Below are positions 1 to 9,064 of a DNA stretch of 64,000 nt, in pieces. The position numbers and the translations under genes are program-made. The stretch comes from Terriglobia bacterium (lineage in GTDB: Bacteria; Acidobacteriota; Terriglobia; JAIQFV01), in NCBI GenBank assembly GCA_020073085.1, contig JAIQFV010000003.1, forward strand, positions 124,001 through 188,000, read 5' to 3'. The notes below the pieces were generated by a model. The model saw nothing but the letters and a program-made list of their open reading frames with translations. It searched no databases and had not been told where the DNA came from. Numbering within the stretch: the stretch's first letter is position 1; every line of letters starts with the position of its first letter.

Positions 1-649
1 TCATATAGAAGGCCCCCGCCAATCCGGTCCAAAACGTCCCGATGCAAAGCGAGATCATCTTGTAACGGGTGGTGTTGATTCCCATGCTCTCTGCCGCATC
101 CTGGTCTTCTCGAATCGAGACAAAGCAATACCCCAGTTTTGAATGGACGGTGAAACGCATGCAGAGAACCGTCAGGACCATCATGAACAGGATGATGTAG
201 TAGTAGGGCAACTTCGAGGAAAAGGTCGGCATAATCAGGATCCCGACCATTCCATTGGTCACGGGCTCGGCGATCTTGGCAGCATCTTTCAAAACCTCAT
301 TCAGGGCCAGGGTGGCCAGGGCGAAATAGGCCCCACGGAGTCGAAAGGTGATCCATCCGAACGGGAAGGCCACCGCTGTCGCCAGCAGGCCGCCGGTGAC
401 CATCCCCCACCAGGGAGAGATGGCGTAATGGTATGTGAGCAGTCCCGCGGCATACGCCCCGCTCCCAAAGAAGGCGGCGTGACCAAATGAAACCCGTCCG
501 GTGTAGCCGGCGAGGAGGTTCCAGGCGGAACCAATGATGACCCACATCATGAAGAGGATGATCAGATGTTGGTAGTATTCCTGCCGCAACAGGAGCGGGA
601 GTACGATCAGGGCCAGCAGGAAAATCAGCGGGTAAAGGTTTCTTTTCAT
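1..649 (-). CDS. livM: Branched-chain amino acid ABC transporter permease LivM, partial (C-terminus beyond window)
   Basis: This is the second membrane subunit of a HAAT-type uptake transporter, forming the inner-membrane channel with LivH. I translated the reverse strand from ATG at 649. It begins MKRNLYPLIFLLALIVLPLL and is rich in membrane helices. It contains the LivM motif AGYTGRVSFGHAAFFGSGAY at about residues 47-66 and, near the window edge, the cytoplasmic loop SIREDQDAAESMGINTTRYK that contacts the ATPase. About 216 codons are visible; the family is usually 300-350 aa, so roughly a third lies to the left. It starts 12 bp after livH stops and is clearly in the same operon. The ATPases livG and livF are not in the window and probably follow to the left. 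Substrate could be branched-chain amino acids, urea or short amides; sequence alone does not decide. Confidence 0.93.
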   Translation of the reverse strand, partial: MKRNLYPLIFLLALIVLPLLLRQEYYQHLIILFMMWVIIGSAWNLLAGYTGRVSFGHAAFFGSGAYAAGLLTYHYAISPWWGMVTGGLLATAVAFPFGWITFRLRGAYFALATLALNEVLKDAAKIAEPVTNGMVGILIMPTFSSKLPYYYIILFMMVLTVLCMRFTVHSKLGYCFVSIREDQDAAESMGINTTRYKMISLCIGTFWTGLAGAFYM

Positions 650-661
650 CGGGGTGATTCT

Positions 662-1537
662 TTAAATCTTCGTCAATCGCTTGAAGCCACTCGGGAGAAA
701 GACCAAAACACCCACAAAAATGACCATGCCGATAATGTTTTCATAATCCATTCCGAGATACGTGGAGCCCAGGCTCTCTGCGATCCCCAGCGTGAGCCCC
801 CCCAAGATCGCGCCCACTGTCGAACCCAAACCCCCGAGAATGGTGATCACGAAGGCCTTCGATGTAAAGGGCCCGCCGATGTCCGGAAAAACATAAAAGA
901 CCGGCGCCAGCAGGGTGCCGGCGCAAGCAGCGAGTGCCGAGCCCAAGCCGAACGTGATGACTGTGATTCGTCCGGTGTTGACCCCCATCAGGGTGGCCGC
1001 CTCCTTGTCCTGCGCCGTCGCCCGGATCGACCGGCCGAGATCCGTTTTCATTAGAAAAAGGAACATCCCGAGGGTAAAAATCACTGCGATCCCAAAGGCG
1101 ATCGTGAGCGCCACGCTAAAGGAGATGTGTCCCAGGAAAAAAGTCTTGTTGGAGTAGGTGGTGCTCACCGACCGGTAATCGGACTTGAAAATGAAGCGAA
1201 TGACTTCGGTCAGGACCATACCGATCCCTACGGTCATTAATACCTGATTGTGCGGCAGGATCGTGTCGACCTTCAGGAGGGGGTTCAAGAAATACTTCTG
1301 AATCAGGACTCCCAGCAAAAAAAGCGCGGGCATGGCGATCGCGAGCGAGAGGTAAGGGTCGATCCGGAGGACTGAGAAAAGCACATAGGTAATGTACATG
1401 GACACCATCATCAACTGCCCCTGGGCCAGATTGATGATCCCCATGACCCCCATGATGAGGGTCATTCCAATCCCGATCAGGGCATACAATCCTCCTTTGA
1501 GTACACCGGCAACCAGCGTTTGCCAGAAAACATCCAT
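662..1537 (-). CDS. livH: Branched-chain amino acid ABC transporter permease LivH
   Basis: Inner-membrane permease partner of LivM. The 291-aa product begins MDVFWQTLVAGVLKGGLYAL and carries the LivH signature GVMGIINLAQGQLMM near the N-terminus and the conserved loop RSIRATAQDKEAATLMGVNT in the middle. About eight hydrophobic segments and the length match the family. I chose the ATG at 1537 because GAAGGAG lies about 8 bases upstream; the open frame extends 17 codons further to 1588 without a better site. It sits between livK (109 bp gap) and livM (12 bp gap) on the same strand, giving the usual binding protein-permease-permease order. Family is certain; substrate is not. Confidence 0.94.
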   Translation of the reverse strand: MDVFWQTLVAGVLKGGLYALIGIGMTLIMGVMGIINLAQGQLMMVSMYITYVLFSVLRIDPYLSLAIAMPALFLLGVLIQKYFLNPLLKVDTILPHNQVLMTVGIGMVLTEVIRFIFKSDYRSVSTTYSNKTFFLGHISFSVALTIAFGIAVIFTLGMFLFLMKTDLGRSIRATAQDKEAATLMGVNTGRITVITFGLGSALAACAGTLLAPVFYVFPDIGGPFTSKAFVITILGGLGSTVGAILGGLTLGIAESLGSTYLGMDYENIIGMVIFVGVLVFLPSGFKRLTKI

Positions 1538-1645
1538 CCCTCGCTCCTTCTGGGTGACGACAGGATAGTGTGCACAATCACCGCGCAACCCAATCAGGTT
1601 ACTCGGGAGGCGAATCCCTCAATTCCGGAAATCAGAGCGCACAGC

Positions 1646-2851
1646 CTACTTGCGATCCCGCCAGGGCGGGGTTGGGAAAACATACCCCTTCGTCGCGACG
1701 TTTCGAGGCCACACGGTCTCCAGTTTTCCCTTTTGCCATTGCACCATAAAAGTGGGCAGCCGGTTTTGTTGCGTCTTTTTGCCATAGGAGACAAATTTGA
1801 CGGGACCGAAGGCCGTCTTCGTGTCGGTGGCGGCCAGGGCATCCCGGATGTCGCTGGGGCTGATGCTGCGGGCGCGCTGCAGGGCATCGGCAATCACATA
1901 GAGACAGGCATAAGCCTCGGTACCGTGATATTCCGTGATCGATTTAAAACGTGCATTATATTTCTTGTAGTAATCCATGGCCCCGGGGTAGGGGACGGCC
2001 TCCGACCACAACGTGGCCGAATAAACAAAGTCAGCCGACGCCTGGGCGTTCTCCCGGAATTCCGGCAGCGTAAATCCGGCGCCACCGCCGACAAAGAGTT
2101 TGGGATTGATGTCGAGTTCCTTGGACTGGCGCATCAGCAGGGCAGCGTCCATCACGTAGGAAACCATGTAGATCAATTCCGGGTTCATCGACTTGACTCG
2201 CGTCAGAATGGGCTTAAAATCCACCGCGTTGGCGTTGTATGCCTCCTTGAGCAGAACCTGGATGCCCAGATTCTTAAGATTGCCTTCGAACGACTTGGAA
2301 CTCGACTGTCCAAAGCTGGTGTTCTCATAGAGAATGACCGCGGTCTTGGGTTTCGCCACTTCTTGGAGAAAGGAGGTGACGGCCTCCGGATACTCACTGG
2401 CGGGGGGGTTGATTCGAAACACATAACTGTAACCCTTCTCCGTGATCTCATCGGCCGAACCAGTTGTCACCAGGAAAGGGACATTTTTCTGCTGGGCCAG
2501 GGCAGTAACACCGATACTGACGGCACTGGAATATCCTCCGGTCAGCACGGAAACCTTGTCCTGGGAGATCAGCTTTTCCACGGCCGAGCGACCCACGTCG
2601 GGCTTTCCCGTGTCATCCTCAAAGATGAGTTCAATCTTCTTCCCTTTGATTCCGCCTTTCCCGTTGATCTCATCGAGGGCCAGTTGGAATGAGTTCCTCT
2701 CAATCTCCCCAAAGGCGGCTTCGCTGCCGGTCAAGGGGAGAACCACTCCGACTTTAATCGTTTGGGAAGGGACATTGACGGCAGTGGCGCAGACCGAAAG
2801 GGTGACTGCTGTGAGAAACACTAACATCTTCTGGGCGGGTCTAATGGTCAT
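1646..2851 (-). CDS. livK: Branched-chain amino acid ABC transporter substrate-binding protein LivK-like
   Basis: Periplasmic ligand-binding protein (periplasmic binding protein type 1 fold, Leu/Ile/Val-binding family) that delivers substrate to LivHM. The 401-aa product has an N-terminal signal peptide (about residues 1-25, hydrophobic MLVFLTAVTLSVCATAV). The mature part opens with IKVGVVLPLTGSEAAFGE and later has LALDEINGKGGIKGKKIEL, both hallmarks of the family. A strong GGAGGAGAA ribosome site sits directly before ATG at 2851. First gene of the liv operon. An unusual stretch of six G on the minus-strand complement near 2401 lies inside the frame without breaking it. Ligand cannot be predicted; Acidobacteriota carry many copies of this family with diverse ligands. 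Confidence 0.93.
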   Translation of the reverse strand: MTIRPAQKMLVFLTAVTLSVCATAVNVPSQTIKVGVVLPLTGSEAAFGEIERNSFQLALDEINGKGGIKGKKIELIFEDDTGKPDVGRSAVEKLISQDKVSVLTGGYSSAVSIGVTALAQQKNVPFLVTTGSADEITEKGYSYVFRINPPASEYPEAVTSFLQEVAKPKTAVILYENTSFGQSSSKSFEGNLKNLGIQVLLKEAYNANAVDFKPILTRVKSMNPELIYMVSYVMDAALLMRQSKELDINPKLFVGGGAGFTLPEFRENAQASADFVYSATLWSEAVPYPGAMDYYKKYNARFKSITEYHGTEAYACLYVIADALQRARSISPSDIRDALAATDTKTAFGPVKFVSYGKKTQQNRLPTFMVQWQKGKLETVWPRNVATKGYVFPTPPWRDRK

Positions 2852-3331
2852 TTCTCCTCCAATTTGCGGGTATCGCGTTCCGGCCGTTCACTCCCGGCGA
2901 GGATTTCGTGATGCTTGGGCTTTAGTAGCCTCGGGGAGCATTTTGCTCAGTGGGGATCGCTGAAAAAAGGCATGGTGACTCGCCTGACGAAAAAATCGCA
3001 CGCCCGAGCTTGCCAATGGGATCATTGGGCTGGCGATCTCGCGCACTCTTAGGATCCTGCCCCCCAGAGCGACATCTCCGATGAGTAACAGATTCTCTTT
3101 CGAATCGAAGCGGGCGAATCATAACATTCTCTTGGTTCTGTTCCAACGGGAACGTTATCCTCTTAAGTGAGGCGGCAGCTGGATATGAACCCGATCTCGC
3201 TGTGTCAAGTCTGACGGGATAACCCGAAACTCAAGGCTAGTCAGTTCGAGGCCTTGATTGTCACTATTGTTTCATTCACAATAGGTACTGAAAAGGGAGG
3301 GTGTTGAGACGCCGAAATACATCCATATCGG
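2852..3331. other. Intergenic region upstream of livK
   Basis: 480 bases between the liv operon and a decayed fragment. Short open frames here (for example one on the minus strand at 2922-3146) have no recognisable family or good start signals. It should hold the livK promoter, but I could not assign a convincing -35/-10 pair. No RNA gene is visible. Confidence 0.5.
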
Positions 3332-3637
3332 GTGCGAGCGCCTTGTCCGAATTTACTCTATTTTGATCCGGGGACGTATCAGCATGTTTATACCGAGTAT
3401 GTCGATGCTGATATCTCCGGGCTTCCTCGTCTTAATTCCGAGCGGCTCCAAGAAAAATTCGACGGCTTTAAGTCGATTGATGGATTGAATCTTCCGACCC
3501 ATTGGCGAATTCAATTAACTACGAGCAGAGCTCCAAACTCTGCTTCTCTTTATAGATTCCGGAAGTCAACCGAGTGGCAGATCAACATCACCGCGATCTT
3601 AAATCGTTCCAACGCGGACGAGAGCGTCCTGCATTGA
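3332..3637 (+). pseudogene. C-terminal remnant resembling acidobacterial outer-membrane lipoprotein-sorting-like proteins
   Basis: An open stretch of 101 codons beginning at a GTG without a ribosome site. It contains LLYFDPGTYQHVYTEYVDAD and DGLNLPTHWRIQLTT. Such 'FDPxTYxHVxTEY' and 'DGLxLPTxW' strings are typical of the C-terminal half of a family of secreted acidobacterial proteins related to LolA-like lipoprotein-sorting factors. The frame is closed by a stop only eight codons upstream (TGA at 3305) and nothing resembling the N-terminal half or a signal peptide precedes it. I therefore read it as a 5'-truncated remnant. The family link is from memory of such proteins and is tentative. Confidence 0.35.
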
Positions 3638-3728
3638 CAGGAGTGTTCTCGACGACAAGACGATGGACTTTGATGCCAATCGACCCGCCGCCGGAGACTT
3701 GTGATTCAGCCCCCGATTAGGGCCCCCC

Positions 3729-5342
3729 ATGGAATCGTCCCAGGAGATTGGCCCGATGCCCGTACGTGCGCAAGAGCTGCCCGAGAGACAGATTCGTAAT
3801 GAAAATCAAGAGACGAATTCCGGGTTCACCACCGGTCCGGCCATAGTGGCCTATCTCGCCGCCTTTAAGTTGGCCCTGCATCTTGCGACGGCCGGCGTGT
3901 ACGGACTGTTCATAGACGAGCTCTATTTCCTGGCTTGTGGCGAGCACCTGGCCTGGGGCTACGTCGATATGCCGCCTCTGACGGCCTTCCAGGCATGGCT
4001 CACACGCGCCCTCTTTGGCAACTCGATGGTCTCAATCCGGCTCTTTGCCGCGCTCGCCGGGGCCGGCCTCATTCTAGTGACGGGCGCGATGGTGCGCGAG
4101 TTGGGAGGAAAGCGATTTGCGCAGGCGCTGGCGGCGATTGCCGTGCTCATCGCCCCCGGCTTCCTCGCCTTCGACAGCTACTTGTCAATGAACTCGATTG
4201 AACCTCTGATCTGGATGGGATGCGCGCTCATTCTGATCCGCATCATCAAGACCGGCGACCCGCGGCGGTGGGTCTGGTTTGGCCTGCTCGCCGGGGTGGG
4301 ACTCGAAAACAAGCAGACCATGGCGCTCTTCGGATTTGGCTTGGTCGCGGGGCTTGTGCTGACAGCGGAACGGCGTTTGCTAATGAATCGCTGGTTTCTG
4401 CTGGGGGGCGCCATCGCGTTTGTGATTTTTCTTCCCAACTTGATCTGGAATATTCAGCATCACTTTCCCCTTATGGAACTGCTTGCCAACATCCGGAGGA
4501 ATGGACGGGATATCGTCCCCGGTCCTCTCCGCTACATATGGATCCAAATCTTATTCTCTCCGCCGACTGCGGCCCCGATCTGGATGGTGGGGCTTTGGCG
4601 GCTTCTGATTTCGCGCGACGGGAGAAGTTACCGGTTGCTGGGTTGGGCCTATCTCGCCATGCTTGCCGTGTTGCTGGTGACTCATGGGAAGATCTACTAT
4701 CTCGCGCCAGTCTATCCGATGCTGATGGCGCCGGGGGCGGTCGCGATCGAAAAGTGGTTGGAGTTCGGCCGTCTGCGATGGCTGCGCCCGGCGTATGCTT
4801 CATTGCTGATCCTGACGGGTATATGGATCGCTCCGACGGTAATGCCCATTCTCCCGCCGGACACGTATCTCTGGTACACGAAGACGTTTCACATTGAACA
4901 ACCCCGGTTCGAACGTCGTGCCACCAATGCGATGCCCCAGTTTTTTGCCGACCGTTTCGGCTGGCCGGAGATGGTCGAGGCGGTCGCAAAGGTCTACAAC
5001 AGGCTGCCCCCTGAAGAGCGCGCCAGGACCGCCATCTTTGGCAACGATTTCGGCGAAACCGGCGCCATCGATTTCTATGGCCCCCAGTTCGGCTTGCCCA
5101 AGTCGATTGGCAATCACCTCAGCAATTGGGATTGGGGGCCACGCTCCTATACCGGCGAGATCGTTATTGTGTTGGGCGGCAGGCGGGAAGGAGAGGAACG
5201 ACATTTTGAAAGCGTCGAGGCGGTGGGCGAAATCGGTCACCCCTACGCCATGAAGCAGGAACATTTCACACTCTTTCTGTGCCGCAAGCCCCGGGGATGG
5301 ACGCTTCAACAGATCTGGCCGCAACTGAAGAACTGGAATTGA
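3729..5342 (+). CDS. Membrane glycosyltransferase, GT39/ArnT-PMT type
   Basis: A GT-C-fold membrane enzyme that would transfer a sugar from a polyprenyl-phosphate donor to a lipid, protein or glycan on the outer face of the inner membrane. The 537-aa protein has about ten hydrophobic helices. The first periplasmic loop has the acidic signature FIDELYFLACGEHLAWGYVD (about residues 61-80), matching the D/E catalytic-loop motif of PMT_2/ArnT proteins. A soluble C-terminal part of about 150 residues follows. Annotated from ATG 3729 with only a weak upstream site; a start at the Met ten codons in is also possible. Single gene with no partner. Acceptor unknown. Confidence 0.85.
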   Translation: MESSQEIGPMPVRAQELPERQIRNENQETNSGFTTGPAIVAYLAAFKLALHLATAGVYGLFIDELYFLACGEHLAWGYVDMPPLTAFQAWLTRALFGNSMVSIRLFAALAGAGLILVTGAMVRELGGKRFAQALAAIAVLIAPGFLAFDSYLSMNSIEPLIWMGCALILIRIIKTGDPRRWVWFGLLAGVGLENKQTMALFGFGLVAGLVLTAERRLLMNRWFLLGGAIAFVIFLPNLIWNIQHHFPLMELLANIRRNGRDIVPGPLRYIWIQILFSPPTAAPIWMVGLWRLLISRDGRSYRLLGWAYLAMLAVLLVTHGKIYYLAPVYPMLMAPGAVAIEKWLEFGRLRWLRPAYASLLILTGIWIAPTVMPILPPDTYLWYTKTFHIEQPRFERRATNAMPQFFADRFGWPEMVEAVAKVYNRLPPEERARTAIFGNDFGETGAIDFYGPQFGLPKSIGNHLSNWDWGPRSYTGEIVIVLGGRREGEERHFESVEAVGEIGHPYAMKQEHFTLFLCRKPRGWTLQQIWPQLKNWN

Positions 5343-5532
5343 GTCTTCAAATTGATTCTTCATCCTTGAGTCTTCCTCGGCACAGCGATATACTCCGTGC
5401 GCAGTACGTCACGCCCCTGGAATAGGTCCCCGGATTCCAATGACTCTCAAATGACCGGGGTGGCCACCAATTTTCCTAACGTGATCCAAGTGCTCACAAT
5501 CCAGCCATTGTTCTCAAGGAGGAACTACATTC

Positions 5533-7719
5533 ATGAAATTTTTACGTTCGATCGCTTTCCTCGTCGCCGTGCTCCTGATGACGTCCGCCCTGTTGCTCGC
5601 GGAAGAGGGGATGTGGATGCCGCAGCAAATCCCCGAACTTGCCGCCCGGCTTCAGGCCATGGGCTTCAAGGGGGATCCGAAGGCGTTTGCTGACCTGACC
5701 GGCCAGCCCATGGGCGCCATCGTGTCGCTCGGGGGTTGCACGGCATCGTTCGTGTCGCCCGACGGTCTCATCGCGACCAACCATCACTGTGTCACGGGGA
5801 CGCTTCAATTCAACTCCACCCCTGATCGCAACCTGCTCCGTGACGGCTACCTGGCCAAGACGCGTGGTGATGAACTCTGGAATGGCCCGAGTTCGCGTGT
5901 TCTCGTCACGACCTCGGTGACTGAAGTAACCTCGGCCATCACCGGTAACATTGATCCAAAACTCACCGACCGCCAGCGCTACGATCTCATCGAACGCCGC
6001 ATTAAAGAGCGGGTCGCCTCCTGCGAAAAGGGCGGCCTGCGCTGCAACGTAGCGTCCTTCTTCTCAGGTCTCAAGTATTTTGAGATCGCGCAGATGGAGA
6101 TCAAAGACGTCCGGCTGGTCTATTCGCCCCATGAAGGGATCGGCGTGTTTGGGGGCGAGACCGATAACTGGCGTTGGCCGCGCCACACTGGCGACTGGTC
6201 GTTCCTGCGAGCTTACGTGGGAAAGGATGGAAAGCCGGCCGAACATTCCAAGGATAACGTCCCGTACCATCCCAAGCACTGGCTGAAAGTGTCGTCTGAG
6301 GGCGCCAAGTCGGGTGAACTGGTCTTTGTGGTCGGCTATCCGGGCCGGACGTCGCGTCACCAGACCTACTCCGAGGTGAAGGAAACGACCGAATGGTCTT
6401 TTCCGCGGTCGATCCGTCTGGCACAGGAACAGCTGGCCATTCTCGATAAACTCACCAAAGACAACAAGGCGGTTGCCATCAAGGTGGCCGGTCGTGTACA
6501 GGGACTGAACAACGGCTTGACCAATCAGAAGGGCATGCTCGAGGGACTTTCGAAGGGCGGCGTTCTTTCCCAGAAGGAAGTCCAGGAGAAGTCGCTCGAA
6601 AAATGGATTGCAGCGACTCCGGAACGACAGAAGAAGTGCGGCGACATCCTGCCGGCCCTCCGCGGGCTTCAAGCTGAGAGCGAGAAGACCCGCGAACGCA
6701 ACGCCGTCCTGGGAAGCGTCATCTCATCGTCTTCATACCTGGGTGCGGCGCAATCGCTCTATATGCTGTCGACTCAGCGGCCCAAGAACGACCTTGACCG
6801 TGAGCCGGGATTCCAGCAACGTGACTGGGGCCGCTTCAAAGAGGGTCAGGACCGCATGCAGCGAACCCTGGATGCGACCGTCGACCGCACCCTTTTGCGA
6901 TGGGCGCTCGGAATGGCGGCGGCGCTTCCTGCCGACCAGCGCATAGAGCCGCTCGACAAGGCTGCTGGATTTCAGGCAGGCATGGCGAAGGCGGACGCCG
7001 ATAAGGCTATCGAGGCGTTCCTGGATACCTTGTATGCCAACACCAAAATGGCAGATAAGGACTTTCGTCTTGGCCTGATGGAGAAGAGCACGGCGGATCT
7101 CGAAACCACTAAAGACTCCTTCATCATGCTGGCGGCAGCACTCCACCCGTTACAGGAAGCGAACCGGGAGATCGCCAAGAACCGGGCCGGCGCGTATGCC
7201 CGCCTCCGGCCGCGATACATGGAGGCGCTCCTGGCTAGGTCGGGTGGACTGGTTCCTCCCGATGCCAACAGCACCTTGCGGGTTACTTACGGGACGGTGA
7301 AGGGTGTGGATTCGAAGGATGGACTCTTTTACAAAGACCACACCACGCTGGCCGGGATCGTTGAGAAGCAGACCGGTGAAGGTGATTTCAACGCGCCGCA
7401 ATTCCAACTCGACGCGATCAAAAAGGTCCGGGCAGGGGAAAAGACTCCTTACTGGGACGCCTCTCTCAAAGACGTGCCGGTGAATTTTCTTTCGACTGTG
7501 GACACGACGGGCGGAAACTCCGGCTCCCCGACGCTCAACGCCAAGGGTGAACTGGTGGGCCTGCTTTTTGACGGCACTTACGAGACGGTGGCCTCGAATT
7601 TCCTTTTCGACAAGGCCAAGACCCGCTCCATCCACGTCGACAGCCGTTACATGCTGTGGAACATGACCGACGTCGACGGTGCCGGGAATTTGCTAAAGGA
7701 AATGGGAATCATTAAGTAA
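5533..7719 (+). CDS. S46 family dipeptidyl-peptidase, DPP7-like
   Basis: Secreted serine exopeptidase that removes N-terminal dipeptides from oligopeptides. The 728-aa product has a signal peptide (about residues 1-23, ending LLLA-EEG). It has the chymotrypsin-like triad of family S46: His85 in IATNHHC, the Asp segment DNWRWPRHTGDW (211-222), and Ser663 in TGGNSGSPTL. Eighteen residues after the Ser is Gly (LLFDGTYE). In characterised enzymes this S1-pocket position is Gly in DPP7 (hydrophobic P1) and Arg in DPP11 (acidic P1), so DPP7-like specificity is inferred. AAGGAGG lies about 10 bases before ATG. Full length for the family. It stands alone, with a hairpin just downstream. Confidence 0.94.
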   Translation: MKFLRSIAFLVAVLLMTSALLLAEEGMWMPQQIPELAARLQAMGFKGDPKAFADLTGQPMGAIVSLGGCTASFVSPDGLIATNHHCVTGTLQFNSTPDRNLLRDGYLAKTRGDELWNGPSSRVLVTTSVTEVTSAITGNIDPKLTDRQRYDLIERRIKERVASCEKGGLRCNVASFFSGLKYFEIAQMEIKDVRLVYSPHEGIGVFGGETDNWRWPRHTGDWSFLRAYVGKDGKPAEHSKDNVPYHPKHWLKVSSEGAKSGELVFVVGYPGRTSRHQTYSEVKETTEWSFPRSIRLAQEQLAILDKLTKDNKAVAIKVAGRVQGLNNGLTNQKGMLEGLSKGGVLSQKEVQEKSLEKWIAATPERQKKCGDILPALRGLQAESEKTRERNAVLGSVISSSSYLGAAQSLYMLSTQRPKNDLDREPGFQQRDWGRFKEGQDRMQRTLDATVDRTLLRWALGMAAALPADQRIEPLDKAAGFQAGMAKADADKAIEAFLDTLYANTKMADKDFRLGLMEKSTADLETTKDSFIMLAAALHPLQEANREIAKNRAGAYARLRPRYMEALLARSGGLVPPDANSTLRVTYGTVKGVDSKDGLFYKDHTTLAGIVEKQTGEGDFNAPQFQLDAIKKVRAGEKTPYWDASLKDVPVNFLSTVDTTGGNSGSPTLNAKGELVGLLFDGTYETVASNFLFDKAKTRSIHVDSRYMLWNMTDVDGAGNLLKEMGIIK

Positions 7720-7733
7720 ACGTTATGCTGTGT

Positions 7734-7756
7734 GGGGCAGACGTCCTTGTCTGTCC
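7734..7756. repeat. Hairpin of the GGGCAGAC/GTCTGTCC type
   Basis: An imperfect inverted repeat, GGGCAGAC (7735-7742) and GTCTGTCC (7749-7756) with a six-base loop and one G-U pair, 15 bp after the S46 peptidase stop. Similar 'GGCAGAC..GTCTGCC' hairpins are common extragenic elements in this phylum. It is not followed by a T-tract, so an intrinsic terminator is doubtful. Confidence 0.45.
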
Positions 7757-7858
7757 TTTGCCAAATCAGGGGACTCGCACCTCCTGCTCTATCATCTTGA
7801 TGGATTCGAAAAGAAGGTGCCGTCCCTTTTTGATTCAGAGATTACTCCGGAGGTGCAC

Positions 7859-8290
7859 ATGAGGACAGTCAGTTGGATTCTGCTTTTACTGGTTGGCGCC
7901 CTGACCCTTCTGGGTGGCATGGCGTCGGCCTATGTTGCGTTGAGTCAGTCCCCGGATGGGCTGGTGGGGCCTGGCATGACCTTGATTGATGTTCCGGCGC
8001 CGGCCGACGTGGTTCGCACAATACGCGCACGTCGTGTGACCGCCGCCGCTTACGCCGCCACCTATGCCCTGCTTTTCCTTGCCGTGGTCCTGTTTCCTTA
8101 CCGGCGCGGCGAGGTGTGGAGCTGGTGGGCCATCCTCGTGGCCTCGCTGGTCCTTCTTTTAGTGATTGTCCTGCGGGTGCCCATGCTCGGAACCCGATCT
8201 GCGGTCGGCGTGGCTCTGATCCAATTTGGTATTGTGATCATCGCCTTGCTGCTCGATGTCGGGCGGCTGCGCCGGACGACTCCAGCTTGA
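7859..8290 (+). CDS. Four-helix membrane protein, function unknown
   Basis: A 143-aa product beginning MRTVSWILLLLVGALTLLGG. I see four hydrophobic segments (about residues 5-25, 65-82, 90-108 and 115-135). A polar loop between helices 1 and 2 has MTLIDVPAPADVVRTIRARR. A GGAGG site lies 6 bases before the ATG at 7859, which is preferred over the upstream in-frame GTG at 7730 because that one would prepend non-hydrophobic residues and run through the hairpin. No family recognised. No operon partner: the nearest genes are 140 bp upstream and over 300 bp downstream. Confidence 0.7.
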   Translation: MRTVSWILLLLVGALTLLGGMASAYVALSQSPDGLVGPGMTLIDVPAPADVVRTIRARRVTAAAYAATYALLFLAVVLFPYRRGEVWSWWAILVASLVLLLVIVLRVPMLGTRSAVGVALIQFGIVIIALLLDVGRLRRTTPA

Positions 8291-8613
8291 GGGTTTGGGT
8301 TGCAGCTTCGGAGCGCATTGATCGACCATTCGCGGATCGAGATCCTCTAAAGGGTTGGGGGGCTCTGCCCCGCACTCTTGCCGAAAGCCTGTGACTTTCC
8401 GGAGGGGCCGAAGCCCAAATAAGACTTTGCCGTGCATCCGAGAGGCCAGAGCAACAGCGCCGATGTAAAGCTTCTCAACAAATCAAGTTCATTTTAGATT
8501 GATGGCTTTTAGCCTCCTGCTTTCCTGGTTTCCTAATCATTAGGTTGTTCAGCTATTGTCGCCCCAAATTTAGATGGTACGTTTCCAACCGTTGATGTGA
8601 GAGGAGAGACAAG
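8291..8613. other. Intergenic region, nothing convincing
   Basis: About 320 bases between the small membrane protein and the next gene. Open frames here are overlapping shadows with no ribosome sites. A-T rich stretches around 8470-8570 could hold the promoter of the gene at 8614, but I cannot fix a -35/-10 pair. Confidence 0.5.
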
Positions 8614-9021
8614 ATGATTTCCTGCCGTCTAGCGTTGTGTGCTGAATCAGTGGTCAAAGATGCCGATACCAACTCCATCTCGGTATTCAATATTTTTGAA
8701 GAAATGGTCCCCAGCGGTTTTCCATTTGCGTTGCCCAAGATGAATTGTCTTTTTTTCACAGAATTTCATGGCGAACAAGGACAAATCGTCCCCGCTTCGC
8801 TGCGTATTACCTGGGGCGAGACCGAGCTCTTCAAACGACCCATCCAGATTGACTTCCGAGAAAATTTCACGAGTCGTCTTATCTTTCACTTTCATGGGAT
8901 GCCGATCCAGGGTCCCGGCACGGTCCGGGTGGCGCTTATTCACGAAGATCAGGACATCGGCGGGTGGAGTTTTGAGATAAGGGAGGCACCACAGCCGGAG
9001 GCCGAGACGAAGGAACCTTAA
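8614..9021 (+). CDS. Small cytosolic protein, possibly DUF6941-like
   Basis: A 135-aa soluble protein starting MISCRLALCAESVVKDADTN, preceded by GAGAGGAGAG. The opening 'LALCAESVVKDADTNSISVF' (an early beta strand, a Asp, then 'isvfni') resembles the DUF6941 family, whose members are small beta-rich proteins of unknown role. No catalytic motif is visible. The C-terminal tail (about residues 120-135) is Glu/Pro-rich and probably disordered. There is no signal peptide or membrane segment. Function unknown; family assignment is tentative. Confidence 0.7.
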   Translation: MISCRLALCAESVVKDADTNSISVFNIFEEMVPSGFPFALPKMNCLFFTEFHGEQGQIVPASLRITWGETELFKRPIQIDFRENFTSRLIFHFHGMPIQGPGTVRVALIHEDQDIGGWSFEIREAPQPEAETKEP

Positions 9022-9064
9022 AGGAGTTCTGGAGTCTCAAGAATCGGCGCGAGGAGAGGATAAG

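Noticed and set aside
1520-2692. A 390-codon plus-strand open frame opposite livK
   Set aside because: It is the antisense shadow of livK. The translation lacks any family motif, while livK has signal peptide, ribosome site and family motifs.
3935-5363. Several long alternative-frame ORFs inside the GT39 gene
   Set aside because: High GC gives long shadow frames; compositions are Arg/Pro/Ser-rich and there are no ribosome sites.
7742-7858. Upstream extension of the small membrane protein to GTG 7730
   Set aside because: It would read through an extragenic hairpin and add 43 unrelated residues; the ATG at 7859 has a good ribosome site and starts right at the first helix.
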